This document shows positions 16,207 to 25,465 of a DNA stretch of 32,093 nt, in pieces (the stretch's first letter is position 1; the number at the start of each line of letters is the position of its first letter). Source of the DNA: an uncultured bacterium (GTDB taxonomy: Bacteria; Bacillota; Clostridia; Oscillospirales; Acutalibacteraceae); assembly GCA_934875675.1 (NCBI GenBank), contig CAKXIK010000031.1, positions 1-32,093 on the forward strand, in the 5' to 3' direction. The position numbers and the translations under genes are program-made. The notes under the pieces were generated by a model. That model did not search any database. It was not told the DNA's origin and was given only the letters and a program-made list of their open reading frames with translations.

Positions 16207-17139
16207 GTGAGCAAGAATTTTATGGATGTCAAAGCAGAGCCGATGAACCGGCTTAACCGGATTAAACCGGTTACAAATATTTTGTTCAATATTCTTTTGC
16301 TGATATTTGCACTGATGTGCGTTATTCCGCTGATTCTGGTGTTCATGATTTCTATCTCCTCGGAACAAACGCTATCCACTTATGGATATCAGTTTATTCC
16401 AAAGTCGTTTTCCGGGGCGGCATATTCCTTTTTGTGGAATGAACGCAGCACAATTCTGCATGCACTGTGGATTTCGGTAATTGTGACTGTGCTCGGCACC
16501 GTTCTTGGACTTTTCCTCACCACAACGATGGGGTATGTGCTAAGCCGGCCAAACTTTAAGCTGAAGGGCTTCTTCACCTATGTTGTTTTTATCCCCATGA
16601 TTTTTAACGGCGGTATGCTGGCAAACTATGTGGTTACCAATAATTTGCTGGGACTTGGAAACAATATTCTGGCGTTGATTCTTCCGCTGGCGGTATCTTC
16701 ATTCAACATTATTATTTGTAAAACATTTTTCAAAAGTACGATTCCGGATTCTATTATTGAATCGGCCAAGATTGACGGTGCAAGTCAGTTTCGTATTTTC
16801 GGCAGCATCGTGATGCCGATTTCCAAGCCGGTGCTTGCAACGATCGGACTTTTTCTTTCGTTCGGTTATTGGAACGACTGGTTTCAGTCTTCCCTGTATA
16901 TTACCCAGAAGAATCTGGTTTCACTGCAGGCGTTGCTGGACAATATGGTCAAGCAAATTCAGTATATTGCAAACAATCCTTCCGCCGGTGCTTCCCTGCA
17001 GCAATATATCGGTCAGATGCCGACAGAAGGCGTTCGAATGGCAATTGCAATTGTCGTGGTTATTCCGATTGCCTGTGCTTATCCGTTCTTTCAGAAATAT
17101 TTTATTTCCGGTCTTACCATCGGCGCTGTCAAAGGCTGA
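16207..17139 (+). CDS. Sugar ABC transporter permease (LplC/YtcP-type)
   Basis: A 310-residue second permease of the same importer. It has six predicted membrane segments, beginning ILFNILLLIFALMCVIPLIL, then the characteristic ISISSEQTLSTYGYQFIPK external stretch and the EAA-type loop ESAKIDGASQFRIF near residue 190; it ends in YFISGLTIGAVKG, a common C-terminus of this family. GTG 16207 is preferred because GGGGGAG lies six to seven bases upstream. An ATG 15 bases further is possible. A longer frame from 16072 would overlap the first permease and is not supported. With the first permease it forms the membrane channel for the lipoprotein that follows. Confidence 0.92.
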   Translation: MSKNFMDVKAEPMNRLNRIKPVTNILFNILLLIFALMCVIPLILVFMISISSEQTLSTYGYQFIPKSFSGAAYSFLWNERSTILHALWISVIVTVLGTVLGLFLTTTMGYVLSRPNFKLKGFFTYVVFIPMIFNGGMLANYVVTNNLLGLGNNILALILPLAVSSFNIIICKTFFKSTIPDSIIESAKIDGASQFRIFGSIVMPISKPVLATIGLFLSFGYWNDWFQSSLYITQKNLVSLQALLDNMVKQIQYIANNPSAGASLQQYIGQMPTEGVRMAIAIVVVIPIACAYPFFQKYFISGLTIGAVKG

Positions 17140-17143
17140 GCAC

Positions 17144-17194
17144 GGAGCCGGACGTCGGTTCCATTCATTTGGTTGCAAAAGCAAATTTGCTTTT
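17144..17194 (+). repeat. Stem-loops between permease and binding-protein genes
   Basis: Two adjacent inverted repeats: GGAGCCG-N5-CGGTTCC (17144-17162) and the loop-free palindrome AAAAGCAAATTTGCTTTT (17177-17194). They lie in the 97-base gap before the binding-protein gene. Such structures often stabilise the abundant binding-protein mRNA; neither is a clear terminator. Confidence 0.45.
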
Positions 17195-17236
17195 ACACAT
17201 TAATAAAAACATGACTTTTTTAGGAGGAAAAACCGC

Positions 17237-18697
17237 ATGAAAATGAAAAGACTTTTCGCATTGGCGCTTGCCGCTGTTGTGGGACTCTCCGTCACAGCGT
17301 GCAAACCGTCCGAATCTTCTTCAGGGACGGACACCGGAAGCACGACGGGCACCTCTTCTCAGCAGGTTGTTAATCTGAAGTGGGTCGCCGTGGGCAGCGG
17401 AATGCCGAAAAACTATGATGCATGGAAAGCCAGCATCAACAAGTACCTCGAAGAGAAAATCGGCGTTAATATTGATGTTGAAGTTGTTTCCTGGGGCGAC
17501 TGGAGCAACCGCCGCAGCGTTATCGTGAACACCGCCGGTGACTATGATATTCTCTTCACCGATATGGCCACTTACGCAAGCGACGTTCGCCTGAACGCTT
17601 TTGCGGATATTACCAATACCGTTCAGACTGCGACTCCCGAGTTGTACAAGTATATTCCGGCAGATTACTGGGAAGCCTGTAAACTTGATGGCAAGCTGTA
17701 TGCAGTTCCCACCTATAAGGACAGCTCTGCAACACAGTATTTTGTCTGGGATCAGGCGATGATCGACAAATACAGCCTCAAGGTTGATACTTTGCACAAT
17801 CTCAGCGAGCTGACCGATTCCCTGACCAAGATTAAAGATAGCGAAGGCAAAGCTCCGTTCATTCTGGCTTCCGATGGACTCGGTGCAATCACCAGCTGGT
17901 ATGACCGCATGGGCACCGGACTTTCGGCAATCGGCGTGCGTTATGATGATGGCAACCGTAAAGTTGTTCCCGTGTTTGAGCAGGAAGATGTCATGAATAA
18001 CCTCAAGACTCTGAATCAGTGGTACAAGGCCGGCATCATCAACCAGGATGCTGCAACGCTGGCAGAGGCTCCGAAATACCGTTCGTTCTATGTTGCACAG
18101 GGCTGGAGCGGTGCTGCAAAAACAACATGGGGTCCGAACATGGGTGCAGATGCGGTTGCTTACCAGTGGGGCGATACCGTTGTTTCCAACGATACCGTTC
18201 AGGGCTCGCTCAACTGCATCTCCTCCAACTGCAAAAATCCGGAAAAGGCACTCGAATTCCTGCAACTGCTCAACACCGATTCCAAGGTTCGTGATGCGTT
18301 CTATTATGGTCTGGAAGGTGACGACTTCACCTACACTGCAGATAACAAAATTCATCGCAACAATACCGAATGGACAATGGCAGGTTACACGCAGGGTACC
18401 TTCTTCAATGTTACGCAGACTGATGATGTTACCTTCAATCAGTGGGACGAAGTGAAGAAGCTTAATGAAGGCGCCAAAGCCTCCGTGCTGCTCGGATTCA
18501 CCTTTGATCCGACCAATTATGCAGATCAGATTGCAAACTGCACTGCGATTTTTGAGCGCTATAAGAGCGAGCTGCTGACCGGTACAGTGGATCCCGAAAC
18601 CGCAGTTGCTTCCATGATGAAGGAAATGCGCGCTGCCGGTTTTGATGATCTGATGAAAGCTGCTCAGGAACAAATTGACAAGCATTACAGCAAATAA
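17237..18697 (+). CDS. Extracellular sugar-binding lipoprotein (ABC importer)
   Basis: A 486-residue solute-binding protein of the family 1/LplA type. The signal peptide is MKMKRLFALALAAVVGLS followed by lipobox VTAC, giving lipidated Cys 22. A Ser/Thr/Gly-rich linker (SESSSGTDTGSTTGTSSQ) tethers the binding domain to the membrane. The mature domain begins VNLKWVAVGSGMPKNYDAW and has the usual two-lobed pattern with YDILFTDMATYASDVRLNAF and LYAVPTYKDSSATQYF, ending in AAQEQIDKHYSK. An AGGAGGAAAAA ribosome site precedes ATG 17237. It captures oligosaccharide outside the cell for the two permeases upstream. The ligand is not readable, but the enzymes downstream point to mannose-containing oligosaccharides. 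Confidence 0.92.
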   Translation: MKMKRLFALALAAVVGLSVTACKPSESSSGTDTGSTTGTSSQQVVNLKWVAVGSGMPKNYDAWKASINKYLEEKIGVNIDVEVVSWGDWSNRRSVIVNTAGDYDILFTDMATYASDVRLNAFADITNTVQTATPELYKYIPADYWEACKLDGKLYAVPTYKDSSATQYFVWDQAMIDKYSLKVDTLHNLSELTDSLTKIKDSEGKAPFILASDGLGAITSWYDRMGTGLSAIGVRYDDGNRKVVPVFEQEDVMNNLKTLNQWYKAGIINQDAATLAEAPKYRSFYVAQGWSGAAKTTWGPNMGADAVAYQWGDTVVSNDTVQGSLNCISSNCKNPEKALEFLQLLNTDSKVRDAFYYGLEGDDFTYTADNKIHRNNTEWTMAGYTQGTFFNVTQTDDVTFNQWDEVKKLNEGAKASVLLGFTFDPTNYADQIANCTAIFERYKSELLTGTVDPETAVASMMKEMRAAGFDDLMKAAQEQIDKHYSK

Positions 18698-18728
18698 GCA
18701 ATCCAGTGCACGAAATAAGTTAGTTGAA

Positions 18729-18756
18729 TGGGGAAACCTTCGGGTTTCCCTATTTT
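18729..18756 (+). terminator. Weak terminator between binding protein and GH130 genes
   Basis: GGGGAAACC-TTC-GGGTTTCCC followed by TATTTT, about 30 bases after the binding-protein stop. The stem is stable but the T-run is short, so partial termination that keeps transporter mRNA above enzyme mRNA is likely. Confidence 0.6.
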
Positions 18757-18795
18757 AAAAATGAAATATCGCATGATATCATAAGGAGAACTTGC

Positions 18796-19785
18796 ATGAG
18801 CAAAATAATTGGTACGCCCCTGCCCAATATGCCCTGGCAGGAGAAACCGGCAGAGGAAGATCTTCCGGTTTGGCGCTATTCTCAGAACCCGGTTCTGGGC
18901 AGGCGCGCAACAAAAAATTCAAACAGCGTATTCAACAGCGCCGTTGTTCCGTTCCGGGATGGTTATGCAGGCGTTTTTCGCTGCGACAGCCGCTCGGTCA
19001 GCATGGATCTTTTTGCGGGATTCAGCAAGGATGGCCTGCATTGGGAAATTAACGATGAGCCAATTGTCTTTACCGGCGCAGAGCCCGAAATTCTCCGGCG
19101 TGAATACCGCTACGATGCCCGTGTTTGCTGTCTGGACGGTCGCTATTATATCACGTGGTGCAACGGATATCACGGCCCTACCATCGGTGTTGCCTATACC
19201 GATGATTTTCAGACCTTTACCCAGCTGGAAAATGCATTTTTGCCCTATAACCGCAACGGCGTACTGTTCCCGCGCAAAATCGGCGGAGAATATATGATGC
19301 TCAGCCGACCGAGTGACACGGGGCATACGGCGTTTGGCGATATCTTTGTCAGCCGAAGTCCCGATCTGAAATATTGGGGCTGCCACCGATATGTGATGGG
19401 AACCGTCAAGGGGGATGAGTCCGCCTGGCAGTCCACAAAAATCGGACCGGGGCCAACACCCATCGAGACGGATGAAGGTTGGCTGCTGATTTATCATGGC
19501 GTGCTGACCACCTGCAACGGTTACGTTTACCGTATGGGTGTCGCCTTGCTGGATCTTGACGGGCCTTGGAAGGTAAAAGCACGTTGCCGCGACTATATTC
19601 TGGCACCATATGAGCAATATGAATGCATGGGTGATGTGCCAAATGTGGTATTCCCATGCGCCGCACTGACAGATTCCGATACGGGGCGCATTGCGATATA
19701 TTATGGCTGTGCTGACACCGTAACGGGGCTTGCGTTCACCACTGTGGACGAATTAATGCGCATCATGCGCGAAAGACCGCTTTAA
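18796..19785 (+). CDS. GH130 beta-mannoside phosphorylase
   Basis: A 329-residue five-bladed beta-propeller enzyme of glycoside hydrolase family 130, which phosphorolyses beta-mannosides and releases mannose 1-phosphate. Seen in order: RYSQNPVLGRRATKNSNSVF, GYAGVFRCDSRS, YRYDARVCCLDGRYYITWC with the presumed catalytic Asp near residue 107, NRNGVLFPRKIGGEYMMLSRPSD, IGPGPTPIETDEGWLLIYHGV and VPNVVFPCAAL. No signal peptide, so it works in the cytoplasm on imported sugar. ATG 18796 follows AAGGAGAA. Substrate class (beta-1,4-mannooligosaccharide, Man-GlcNAc or Man-Glc) is not decided by motifs alone. The alpha-mannosidase next door would favour N-glycan-derived Man-GlcNAc. Confidence 0.9.
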   Translation: MSKIIGTPLPNMPWQEKPAEEDLPVWRYSQNPVLGRRATKNSNSVFNSAVVPFRDGYAGVFRCDSRSVSMDLFAGFSKDGLHWEINDEPIVFTGAEPEILRREYRYDARVCCLDGRYYITWCNGYHGPTIGVAYTDDFQTFTQLENAFLPYNRNGVLFPRKIGGEYMMLSRPSDTGHTAFGDIFVSRSPDLKYWGCHRYVMGTVKGDESAWQSTKIGPGPTPIETDEGWLLIYHGVLTTCNGYVYRMGVALLDLDGPWKVKARCRDYILAPYEQYECMGDVPNVVFPCAALTDSDTGRIAIYYGCADTVTGLAFTTVDELMRIMRERPL

Positions 19786-19885
19786 TACTAATTCCTCTTG
19801 AAACGGTAGATAAAAATCTTTGAAAAACCCCATATTTTCAAGCTTTTTCTTGATTTTTATACCGTTTCTAATTCGGAATGAGTAT
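19785..19885. repeat. Copy 2 of a post-stop repeat: 101-base imperfect inverted repeat
   Basis: It starts at the last base of the GH130 stop codon. ATACTAATTCC and AAACGGTAGATAAAAATC on the left pair with GATTTTTATACCGTTT and GGAATGAGTAT on the right. There is no trailing T-run. The internal AAAATCTTTGAAAAA (19813-19827) recurs at 4678-4692. It could be a miniature mobile repeat or an mRNA hairpin. Confidence 0.6.
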
Positions 19886-19922
19886 AACAACTGATAACTG
19901 CGCGAAAGGAATGATTACGTTC

Positions 19923-22900
19923 ATGGAATTTCTTGATAAACGGGTTGAAGTCATCTGCAACGAGCTAAAACGGCTGAGCGTGAAGCAAACGCTGCCGGTG
20001 GAAGAGTTATATTATAAAGAAGGCAATTTTGTTCATCCGGCAGATGCACAAGCCGATCCGCAGGAATGGCAGCGGTTCGACAGCCGCACCATGCATTGGT
20101 ATGGCCCAGACCGCCATTACTGGTTCCGCGCGCAGTTTACTGTGCCGGAAGCATTCGCCGGCAAACCACTCTGGATGCATGTCCGCACCCAAATTGACGA
20201 ATGGGACGACGGCAAAAATCCGCAGTTTTTGCTGTTCGTCAACGGAGAAACCACACAGGGCATGGATATGAATCACCGCGACGTTTTTCTCCGTGAGAAA
20301 GCGCAAGCGGGTGAAACCCTCTGCCTTGATTTACAATCCTACACCGGAACGCTGCACAGCGAATTTAATTTGATTGTGGAGCTGCACGAAGTTGATCCCG
20401 AAATTGAATCGCTCTACTATGACTTGAAAATGCCGCTGGAAGCATTTTCCCGCATGGAAAAGGATGACCGTACCCGCCGATTGATTGAAGAAGCCCTTAA
20501 TGAAGCCGTCAACCGGCTGGATTTGCGCACCCCTTATTCCGATGCATTATACACCTCGCTGCGCACTGCGTCCGAATATCTGCAAAAAGCACTCTATACC
20601 GATCTTGCTGGATGTGACGATGTGATTGCCAGCTGCATCGGACACACGCATATCGACGTTGCATGGTGGTGGACGGTAGAGCAGACGCGCGAAAAGGTGG
20701 GACGAAGCTTTGCCACGGTGCTCAAGCTGATGGAGGAATACCCCAATTACCGCTTTATGTCCAGTCAACCGCAGCTGTATCAATTCCTGAAGGAGCGTTA
20801 TCCCGAGCTTTATGAGCGGCTCAAGCAGCGCGTGAAGGAACAGCGCTGGGAACCGGAGGGCGGCATGTGGCTCGAGGCGGACTGCAACCTGACCTCCGGC
20901 GAAAGTCTTGTGCGCCAGTTTGTGCATGGCAAACGCTTTTTCCGCGAGGAGTTCGGTGTGGATAACCGCATTTTGTGGCTGCCGGACGTGTTCGGCTATT
21001 CGGGAGCTTTGCCGCAAATCATGAAAAAGAGCGGCATCGATTATTTTATGACGACCAAGCTTTCGTGGAACCAGTTCAACAAGGTCCCGTTTGATACGTT
21101 TGAATGGCGCGGAATTGACGGCAGCGAGATTTTGACGCATTTTGTTTCGACGCTCGGCGTTGGACAGGATGTGAAAAATTTCTTTACAACGTATAACGGC
21201 ATGCTCCACCCGGATGCAATCATGGGTGGCTGGCAGCGTTATCAGAACAAGGAAATTAATCACGATATTCTGATTTCTTATGGCTACGGCGACGGCGGCG
21301 GAGGACCGACCCGTGAAATGCTGGAAACCAGCAAGAGAATGGAAAAGGGTGTCCGCGGGATTCCAAAGGTGCGCCAGGTGTTTGCCCGCCAGTTCTTTGA
21401 CGAGCTTGCCGAGCGGGTTCAGGGGAATAAGCGCCTGCCAACGTGGGAAGGTGAACTGTATTTTGAATATCATCGCGGAACGTACACCTCGATGGCACGC
21501 AACAAGCGTTCCAACCGCAAAAGTGAATTAGGATTAATGGATTTGGAGCTGCTCGGTGTTCTGGCAGCGCCGCAGCTGGCATATCCAGTACAGCAGCTCG
21601 ACCGGATGTGGAAAAACGTTCTGCTCAACCAATTCCATGATATTCTGCCCGGAACCTCTATTCATGAGGTTTATGAGGTAACGAAAAAGGAATATGCCGC
21701 GATTGCAGAAGAAGTTGAAACGTTGACCAGGGAACGTCTGCAATCCCTTACTCCGCAAGGGGACGGCGTGACGGTGTTTAATACAACCGGAAAGCTGCGC
21801 AGCGATGTGGTCAAGCTTGGTACTTGCGATGCGGCGGCATTGACGGATGAAACCGGTGCGGTGTACCCGGTGCAGCAAACGGCAGAGGGCGCAGTTGCAT
21901 TTTTGCCCGCGTTGCCCGCAAAAGGCTTTAAATCCTTTGCGAAAGCGGAATCGTCAGCAGCCAAAACGATGCAGCGCAGCGGAAATGTTCTGGAAACACC
22001 CTTCTATCGCGTCACGGTGGATGAGGAAGGTTTGTTTACCAGTCTCTTCGACCGCAAAAACAATCGCGAGGTGGTCAAGCCCGGCGAGCGAATCAATCTC
22101 ATGCGCGTTTATGAGGATAAGCCGATTTATTACGACAACTGGGATATTGACTGCTATTACACCGAAAAATTCTGGGATGTTACCGATTTGCAGCATATGG
22201 AATGGACCGAAATGGGTCCGGTGCGCGCAACGCTTGAGTTGGAGCGCCATTTCAGCAATTCGCAGATTCGCCAGAGGATTCACTTTTACGCCGACTGCCC
22301 GCGCATCGATTTTGAGACACAGGTGGACTGGAAAGAACACCAGCATTTGCTCAAGGTGCATTTCCCGGTTGACCTGCATTCTGATGAAGCAACGTTCGAT
22401 ATCCAGTTCGGTAATGTGACACGCAAAACGCATTTCAATACCAGCTGGGATCAGGCGCGGTTTGAAAGCTGCGGTCAGAAATGGATTGACGTTTCCGAAG
22501 GTCATTATGGTGTCAGCCTGCTTAACGACTGCAAATACGGTCATTCTGTACACGACGGCAATATGGCAATTACACTGATTAAGTCTGGCATTGAACCGAA
22601 TCCCACCACGGACCAGGAGCAGCACGTTTTCACCTATGCAGTCTATCCGCATGCTGAAACGTGGCGCAGTGCGGAAACAGTGGCACAAGCATATTTCCTC
22701 AATCAGCCTGCCTATGCCGTGAACGGCGGTGCTGCAGGAAAAGTGTTTTCGCTGGCTTCGGTGGATGCAAAAAATGTGATTGTGGAAACCATCAAGCAAG
22801 CCGAGGACGGCGATGGGGTGATTGTCCGCATGTATGAGTGCGAAAATGCACGCACGCAGGCAAGCCTGACATGGAATCGTCCTATCACATCGGTGCAGGA

Positions 22901-23003
22901 ATGTAATCTGCTGGAGGAGCCACAGGAGGAGCTTGTGGCTGAGGAAAATCAGATTCCGTTCACCATTCTGCCCTATGAGATTAAGACCTTCCGCATCCGA
23001 TAA
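19923..23003 (+). CDS. GH38 alpha-mannosidase
   Basis: A 1026-residue retaining, zinc-dependent alpha-mannosidase of glycoside hydrolase family 38. The catalytic domain carries the zinc-binding GHTHIDVAWWW (His 241, His 243 and Asp 245 region), then EGGMWLEADCNLTSGESLVRQ and ILWLPDVFGYSGALPQIM with the nucleophile Asp near residue 355. The FHDILPGTSIHEVYE motif follows near residue 575. A long beta-rich C-terminal half completes the typical length. No signal peptide; cytoplasmic action on imported alpha-mannosides. ATG 19923 is preferred (AAAGGA 12 bases upstream); ATGs at 19878 and 19911 are alternatives. It probably removes alpha-mannose so that the GH130 enzyme can attack the beta-mannoside core. 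Confidence 0.93.
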   Translation: MEFLDKRVEVICNELKRLSVKQTLPVEELYYKEGNFVHPADAQADPQEWQRFDSRTMHWYGPDRHYWFRAQFTVPEAFAGKPLWMHVRTQIDEWDDGKNPQFLLFVNGETTQGMDMNHRDVFLREKAQAGETLCLDLQSYTGTLHSEFNLIVELHEVDPEIESLYYDLKMPLEAFSRMEKDDRTRRLIEEALNEAVNRLDLRTPYSDALYTSLRTASEYLQKALYTDLAGCDDVIASCIGHTHIDVAWWWTVEQTREKVGRSFATVLKLMEEYPNYRFMSSQPQLYQFLKERYPELYERLKQRVKEQRWEPEGGMWLEADCNLTSGESLVRQFVHGKRFFREEFGVDNRILWLPDVFGYSGALPQIMKKSGIDYFMTTKLSWNQFNKVPFDTFEWRGIDGSEILTHFVSTLGVGQDVKNFFTTYNGMLHPDAIMGGWQRYQNKEINHDILISYGYGDGGGGPTREMLETSKRMEKGVRGIPKVRQVFARQFFDELAERVQGNKRLPTWEGELYFEYHRGTYTSMARNKRSNRKSELGLMDLELLGVLAAPQLAYPVQQLDRMWKNVLLNQFHDILPGTSIHEVYEVTKKEYAAIAEEVETLTRERLQSLTPQGDGVTVFNTTGKLRSDVVKLGTCDAAALTDETGAVYPVQQTAEGAVAFLPALPAKGFKSFAKAESSAAKTMQRSGNVLETPFYRVTVDEEGLFTSLFDRKNNREVVKPGERINLMRVYEDKPIYYDNWDIDCYYTEKFWDVTDLQHMEWTEMGPVRATLELERHFSNSQIRQRIHFYADCPRIDFETQVDWKEHQHLLKVHFPVDLHSDEATFDIQFGNVTRKTHFNTSWDQARFESCGQKWIDVSEGHYGVSLLNDCKYGHSVHDGNMAITLIKSGIEPNPTTDQEQHVFTYAVYPHAETWRSAETVAQAYFLNQPAYAVNGGAAGKVFSLASVDAKNVIVETIKQAEDGDGVIVRMYECENARTQASLTWNRPITSVQECNLLEEPQEELVAEENQIPFTILPYEIKTFRIR

Positions 23004-23010
23004 AATTCCG

Positions 23011-23042
23011 AGGGGCGATTAGACATCGTCCCTTTTTGCTTT
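23011..23042 (+). terminator. Terminator-like hairpin between GH38 and GH3 genes
   Basis: AGGGGCGAT-TAGAC-ATCGTCCCT followed by TTTTTGCTTTT, 8 bases after the GH38 stop. The GH3 ribosome site begins right after it, so it probably attenuates rather than ends the operon. Confidence 0.65.
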
Positions 23043-23062
23043 TGAAGGAGAACGATACGAAA

Positions 23063-25360
23063 ATGATCAATCAAAATTTCAGAGATGCCGGTTTACCTCC
23101 CAAGAAACGGGCAGAACTGCTGCTTGGTCAGCTGACGCTGCGCGAAAAGGTGGGTCAGCTTTGCCAACGCCTTTACGGATTCGAGGCTTACGATCGCTGC
23201 GGCGAAAAATTGTCCCCGTCACAGTCGTTTCTGGATGAAGTGAAACGATTTGGCGGTCTTGGTACACTTTATGGGCTTTATCGTGCTGACCCGTGGTCAA
23301 AGCGCGATTTTGCAACCGGTCTTGCCGGAGCACTTGCACCCAAGGCATACAATATGCTGCAAAGGGTGGTCATGGAGCATTCGCGCTTTGGTATTCCGAT
23401 GCTGCTCAGCAGTGAATCTCCTCATGGCCATCAGGCACTGGGCGGATATTTGCTGCCGGTGAATCTTGCAGCGGCAGCAACGTTTGACCCAGAGCTGTTT
23501 GAGCGGGCGCAGAATGTTTGCGGCAGACAACTCCGGCAAATGGGCGTGAATCTTGCACTGGTTTCTGCATTGGATGTGCTGCGTGACCCACGGTGGGGAC
23601 GCAGTGAAGAGTGCTTTGGAGAGGATCCCTATCTTGCTGCGCAATTTGCAGCGGCGGCAGTACGCGGCATACAGAGTGCCGGCATCGGGATGGTGGCAAA
23701 GCATTTTTGTGCGCAGGGCGAGACTACAGGCGGTGTCAATGCCAGTGCAGCGCGGATTGGTGAACGAGAGCTGCGTGAAATTCATCTGCCGCCCGCAAAA
23801 GCCTGCTGCAAAGAACACGTTGCCGGAATCATGGCGGCTTATAATGAGATTGATGGCATGTTTTGTCACGCAAACCAATGGCTGCTCACGGAGCTTTTGC
23901 GTAATGAATTTCAGTTTTCGGGTGTGGTAATGGCCGATGGCTGCGCAATTGATCAGCTTGCAGTCATCACCGGGGATACGCTTCATGCTGCCGCAGCTGC
24001 ATTGAATGCCGGTGTCGATATTGGTCTTTGGGACGAGGCCTTTGCGCAGTTGGAGCAAGCAGTCGAGCAGGGGCTTGTCGGTGAGGAAGCTATTGACCGC
24101 GCGGTGCTGCGCGTTTTAACACTCAAATTTGAGCAGGGATTATTTGAACATCCTTATCTTCCGGAGGATGCGGACGGAAGAAGTTTTACAGCAATCAATT
24201 ATTCCGAAAGCCTGCAGCTGGCACGCGAAAGTGCGGTGCTTCTCAAGAATGAAGGCGGGTTGCTGCCGCTTGCCGATTGCGGAAAAAAGCTGCCGCGAAA
24301 AATTGCGATCATTGGTCCTGCTGCTGATGATTTGTATCGTCAGCTTGGTGATTATACACCGCCGGTTGCAGAAGGAGAGGCAGTAACGGTGCTGCAGGGA
24401 ATGTGTACCCTGGTGGGAGAGGAGGCAGAAGTTCTATTCTCCCCGGGATGTTCCGGCGAAGAAACGCAGTCCGCCGTCCTTTTGCAGCGGGCCCAACAAC
24501 TGGCTTCTACCTGTGATGTGGTGATTTTGGTGCTGGGCGGTTCGTCCAGTCGTTTTGGCGGCGCAACCTTCGACAGCAACGGTGCAGCAATTATTTCCGG
24601 CGAGGAGCATACAGAAATGGATTGTGGTGAGGGAGTGGATAATGCCTCTCTCCGCCTGCCTGCCAACCAGGTCAAGCTGTTTGGTGCCGTGCGGAACTGC
24701 TGCAAAAAGCTGGTCACCGTGCTGATTGCAGGCAGACCTTATGCAATTGAAGAAATCGCGCAGCAAACGGACAGTTTGCTGTATTGCTTTTATCCGGGAC
24801 CGCAGGGCGGCAGGGCGATTGCGGAAATCATTTGCGGAACCGTCAGTCCATCCGGCAGACTGCCCGTTTCAATTCCGCGCAGTGCAAATCAGCTGCCCGT
24901 CTATTATAATGCAAAAAATTCCTACCGCCCCATGAAATATTGTGATATACCTGATTCACCACTTTTTTCATTTGGGGAGGGGTTCGGATACGGAACACTG
25001 GAGTTTTCCGGTTTTTCGCTTTCAGCAGAGCAGATTGCTCTTACCCAGCTTCAACAAGACGGAATTGAAGTTACCTTTCGTATCGATAACAACGGTGCGC
25101 TGGAGGAAACGGCAGTACCGCAGCTTTACGTGCAGATTTTCCGCAGCAGTACCGTCCGCAGGATTCGAGAACTCAAAGCGTTCCGCAGGATTACCGTTCC
25201 CGCAGGAGAACATCGTGATGTGTGCCTTTCCCTTTCCGCGGAAGCCTTTGCTGTTTGGAATACACAAATGCAGTTGGCAACAGAGCCTTGCGAAGCAAAT
25301 TTATTGTTGATGGATAGTGGAAATCTGATTGGAAGCCGTAGAATTATCATTGAATCATGA
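23063..25360 (+). CDS. Glycoside hydrolase family 3 protein
   Basis: A 765-residue three-domain GH3 enzyme of the beta-glucosidase/beta-xylosidase type. The (beta/alpha)8 domain shows FGIPMLLSSESPHGHQALG, LALVSALDVLRDPRWGRSEE, KHFCAQGETTGG, and the nucleophile Asp in FSGVVMADGCAID (near residue 292). The second domain follows (LLKNEGGLLPLADCGKKLPR, IIGPAADDLYRQLGDYTPP). The C-terminal fibronectin-III-like domain appears as VPQLYVQIFRSSTVRRIREL. The usual SDW/SDY after the nucleophile strand is ADG here. No signal peptide. ATG 23063 follows GAAGGAG. It likely removes terminal beta-linked sugars from imported oligosaccharides; the specificity (Glc, Xyl, GlcNAc) is undetermined. Confidence 0.92.
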   Translation: MINQNFRDAGLPPKKRAELLLGQLTLREKVGQLCQRLYGFEAYDRCGEKLSPSQSFLDEVKRFGGLGTLYGLYRADPWSKRDFATGLAGALAPKAYNMLQRVVMEHSRFGIPMLLSSESPHGHQALGGYLLPVNLAAAATFDPELFERAQNVCGRQLRQMGVNLALVSALDVLRDPRWGRSEECFGEDPYLAAQFAAAAVRGIQSAGIGMVAKHFCAQGETTGGVNASAARIGERELREIHLPPAKACCKEHVAGIMAAYNEIDGMFCHANQWLLTELLRNEFQFSGVVMADGCAIDQLAVITGDTLHAAAAALNAGVDIGLWDEAFAQLEQAVEQGLVGEEAIDRAVLRVLTLKFEQGLFEHPYLPEDADGRSFTAINYSESLQLARESAVLLKNEGGLLPLADCGKKLPRKIAIIGPAADDLYRQLGDYTPPVAEGEAVTVLQGMCTLVGEEAEVLFSPGCSGEETQSAVLLQRAQQLASTCDVVILVLGGSSSRFGGATFDSNGAAIISGEEHTEMDCGEGVDNASLRLPANQVKLFGAVRNCCKKLVTVLIAGRPYAIEEIAQQTDSLLYCFYPGPQGGRAIAEIICGTVSPSGRLPVSIPRSANQLPVYYNAKNSYRPMKYCDIPDSPLFSFGEGFGYGTLEFSGFSLSAEQIALTQLQQDGIEVTFRIDNNGALEETAVPQLYVQIFRSSTVRRIRELKAFRRITVPAGEHRDVCLSLSAEAFAVWNTQMQLATEPCEANLLLMDSGNLIGSRRIIIES

Positions 25361-25465
25361 AAATAGTCGGGTTATTTATCTTGGAAAGAAAAATTTAAGT
25401 CATTTCATCGAAGTCCCTGTAAAAGGGTAGAAATACAGAGGTTTCCTTAGAATTGTGCCAAGTGC

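Noticed and set aside
15159..16379. 406-residue antisense frame across the permease genes
   Set aside because: Complementary shadow of two well-supported permeases; the translation is low-complexity and unlike any protein I know.
17321..18685. 454-residue open frame antisense to the binding-protein gene
   Set aside because: It mirrors the codon bias of the real gene on the other strand, has no family resemblance and no ribosome site, and would overlap a confident lipoprotein gene completely.
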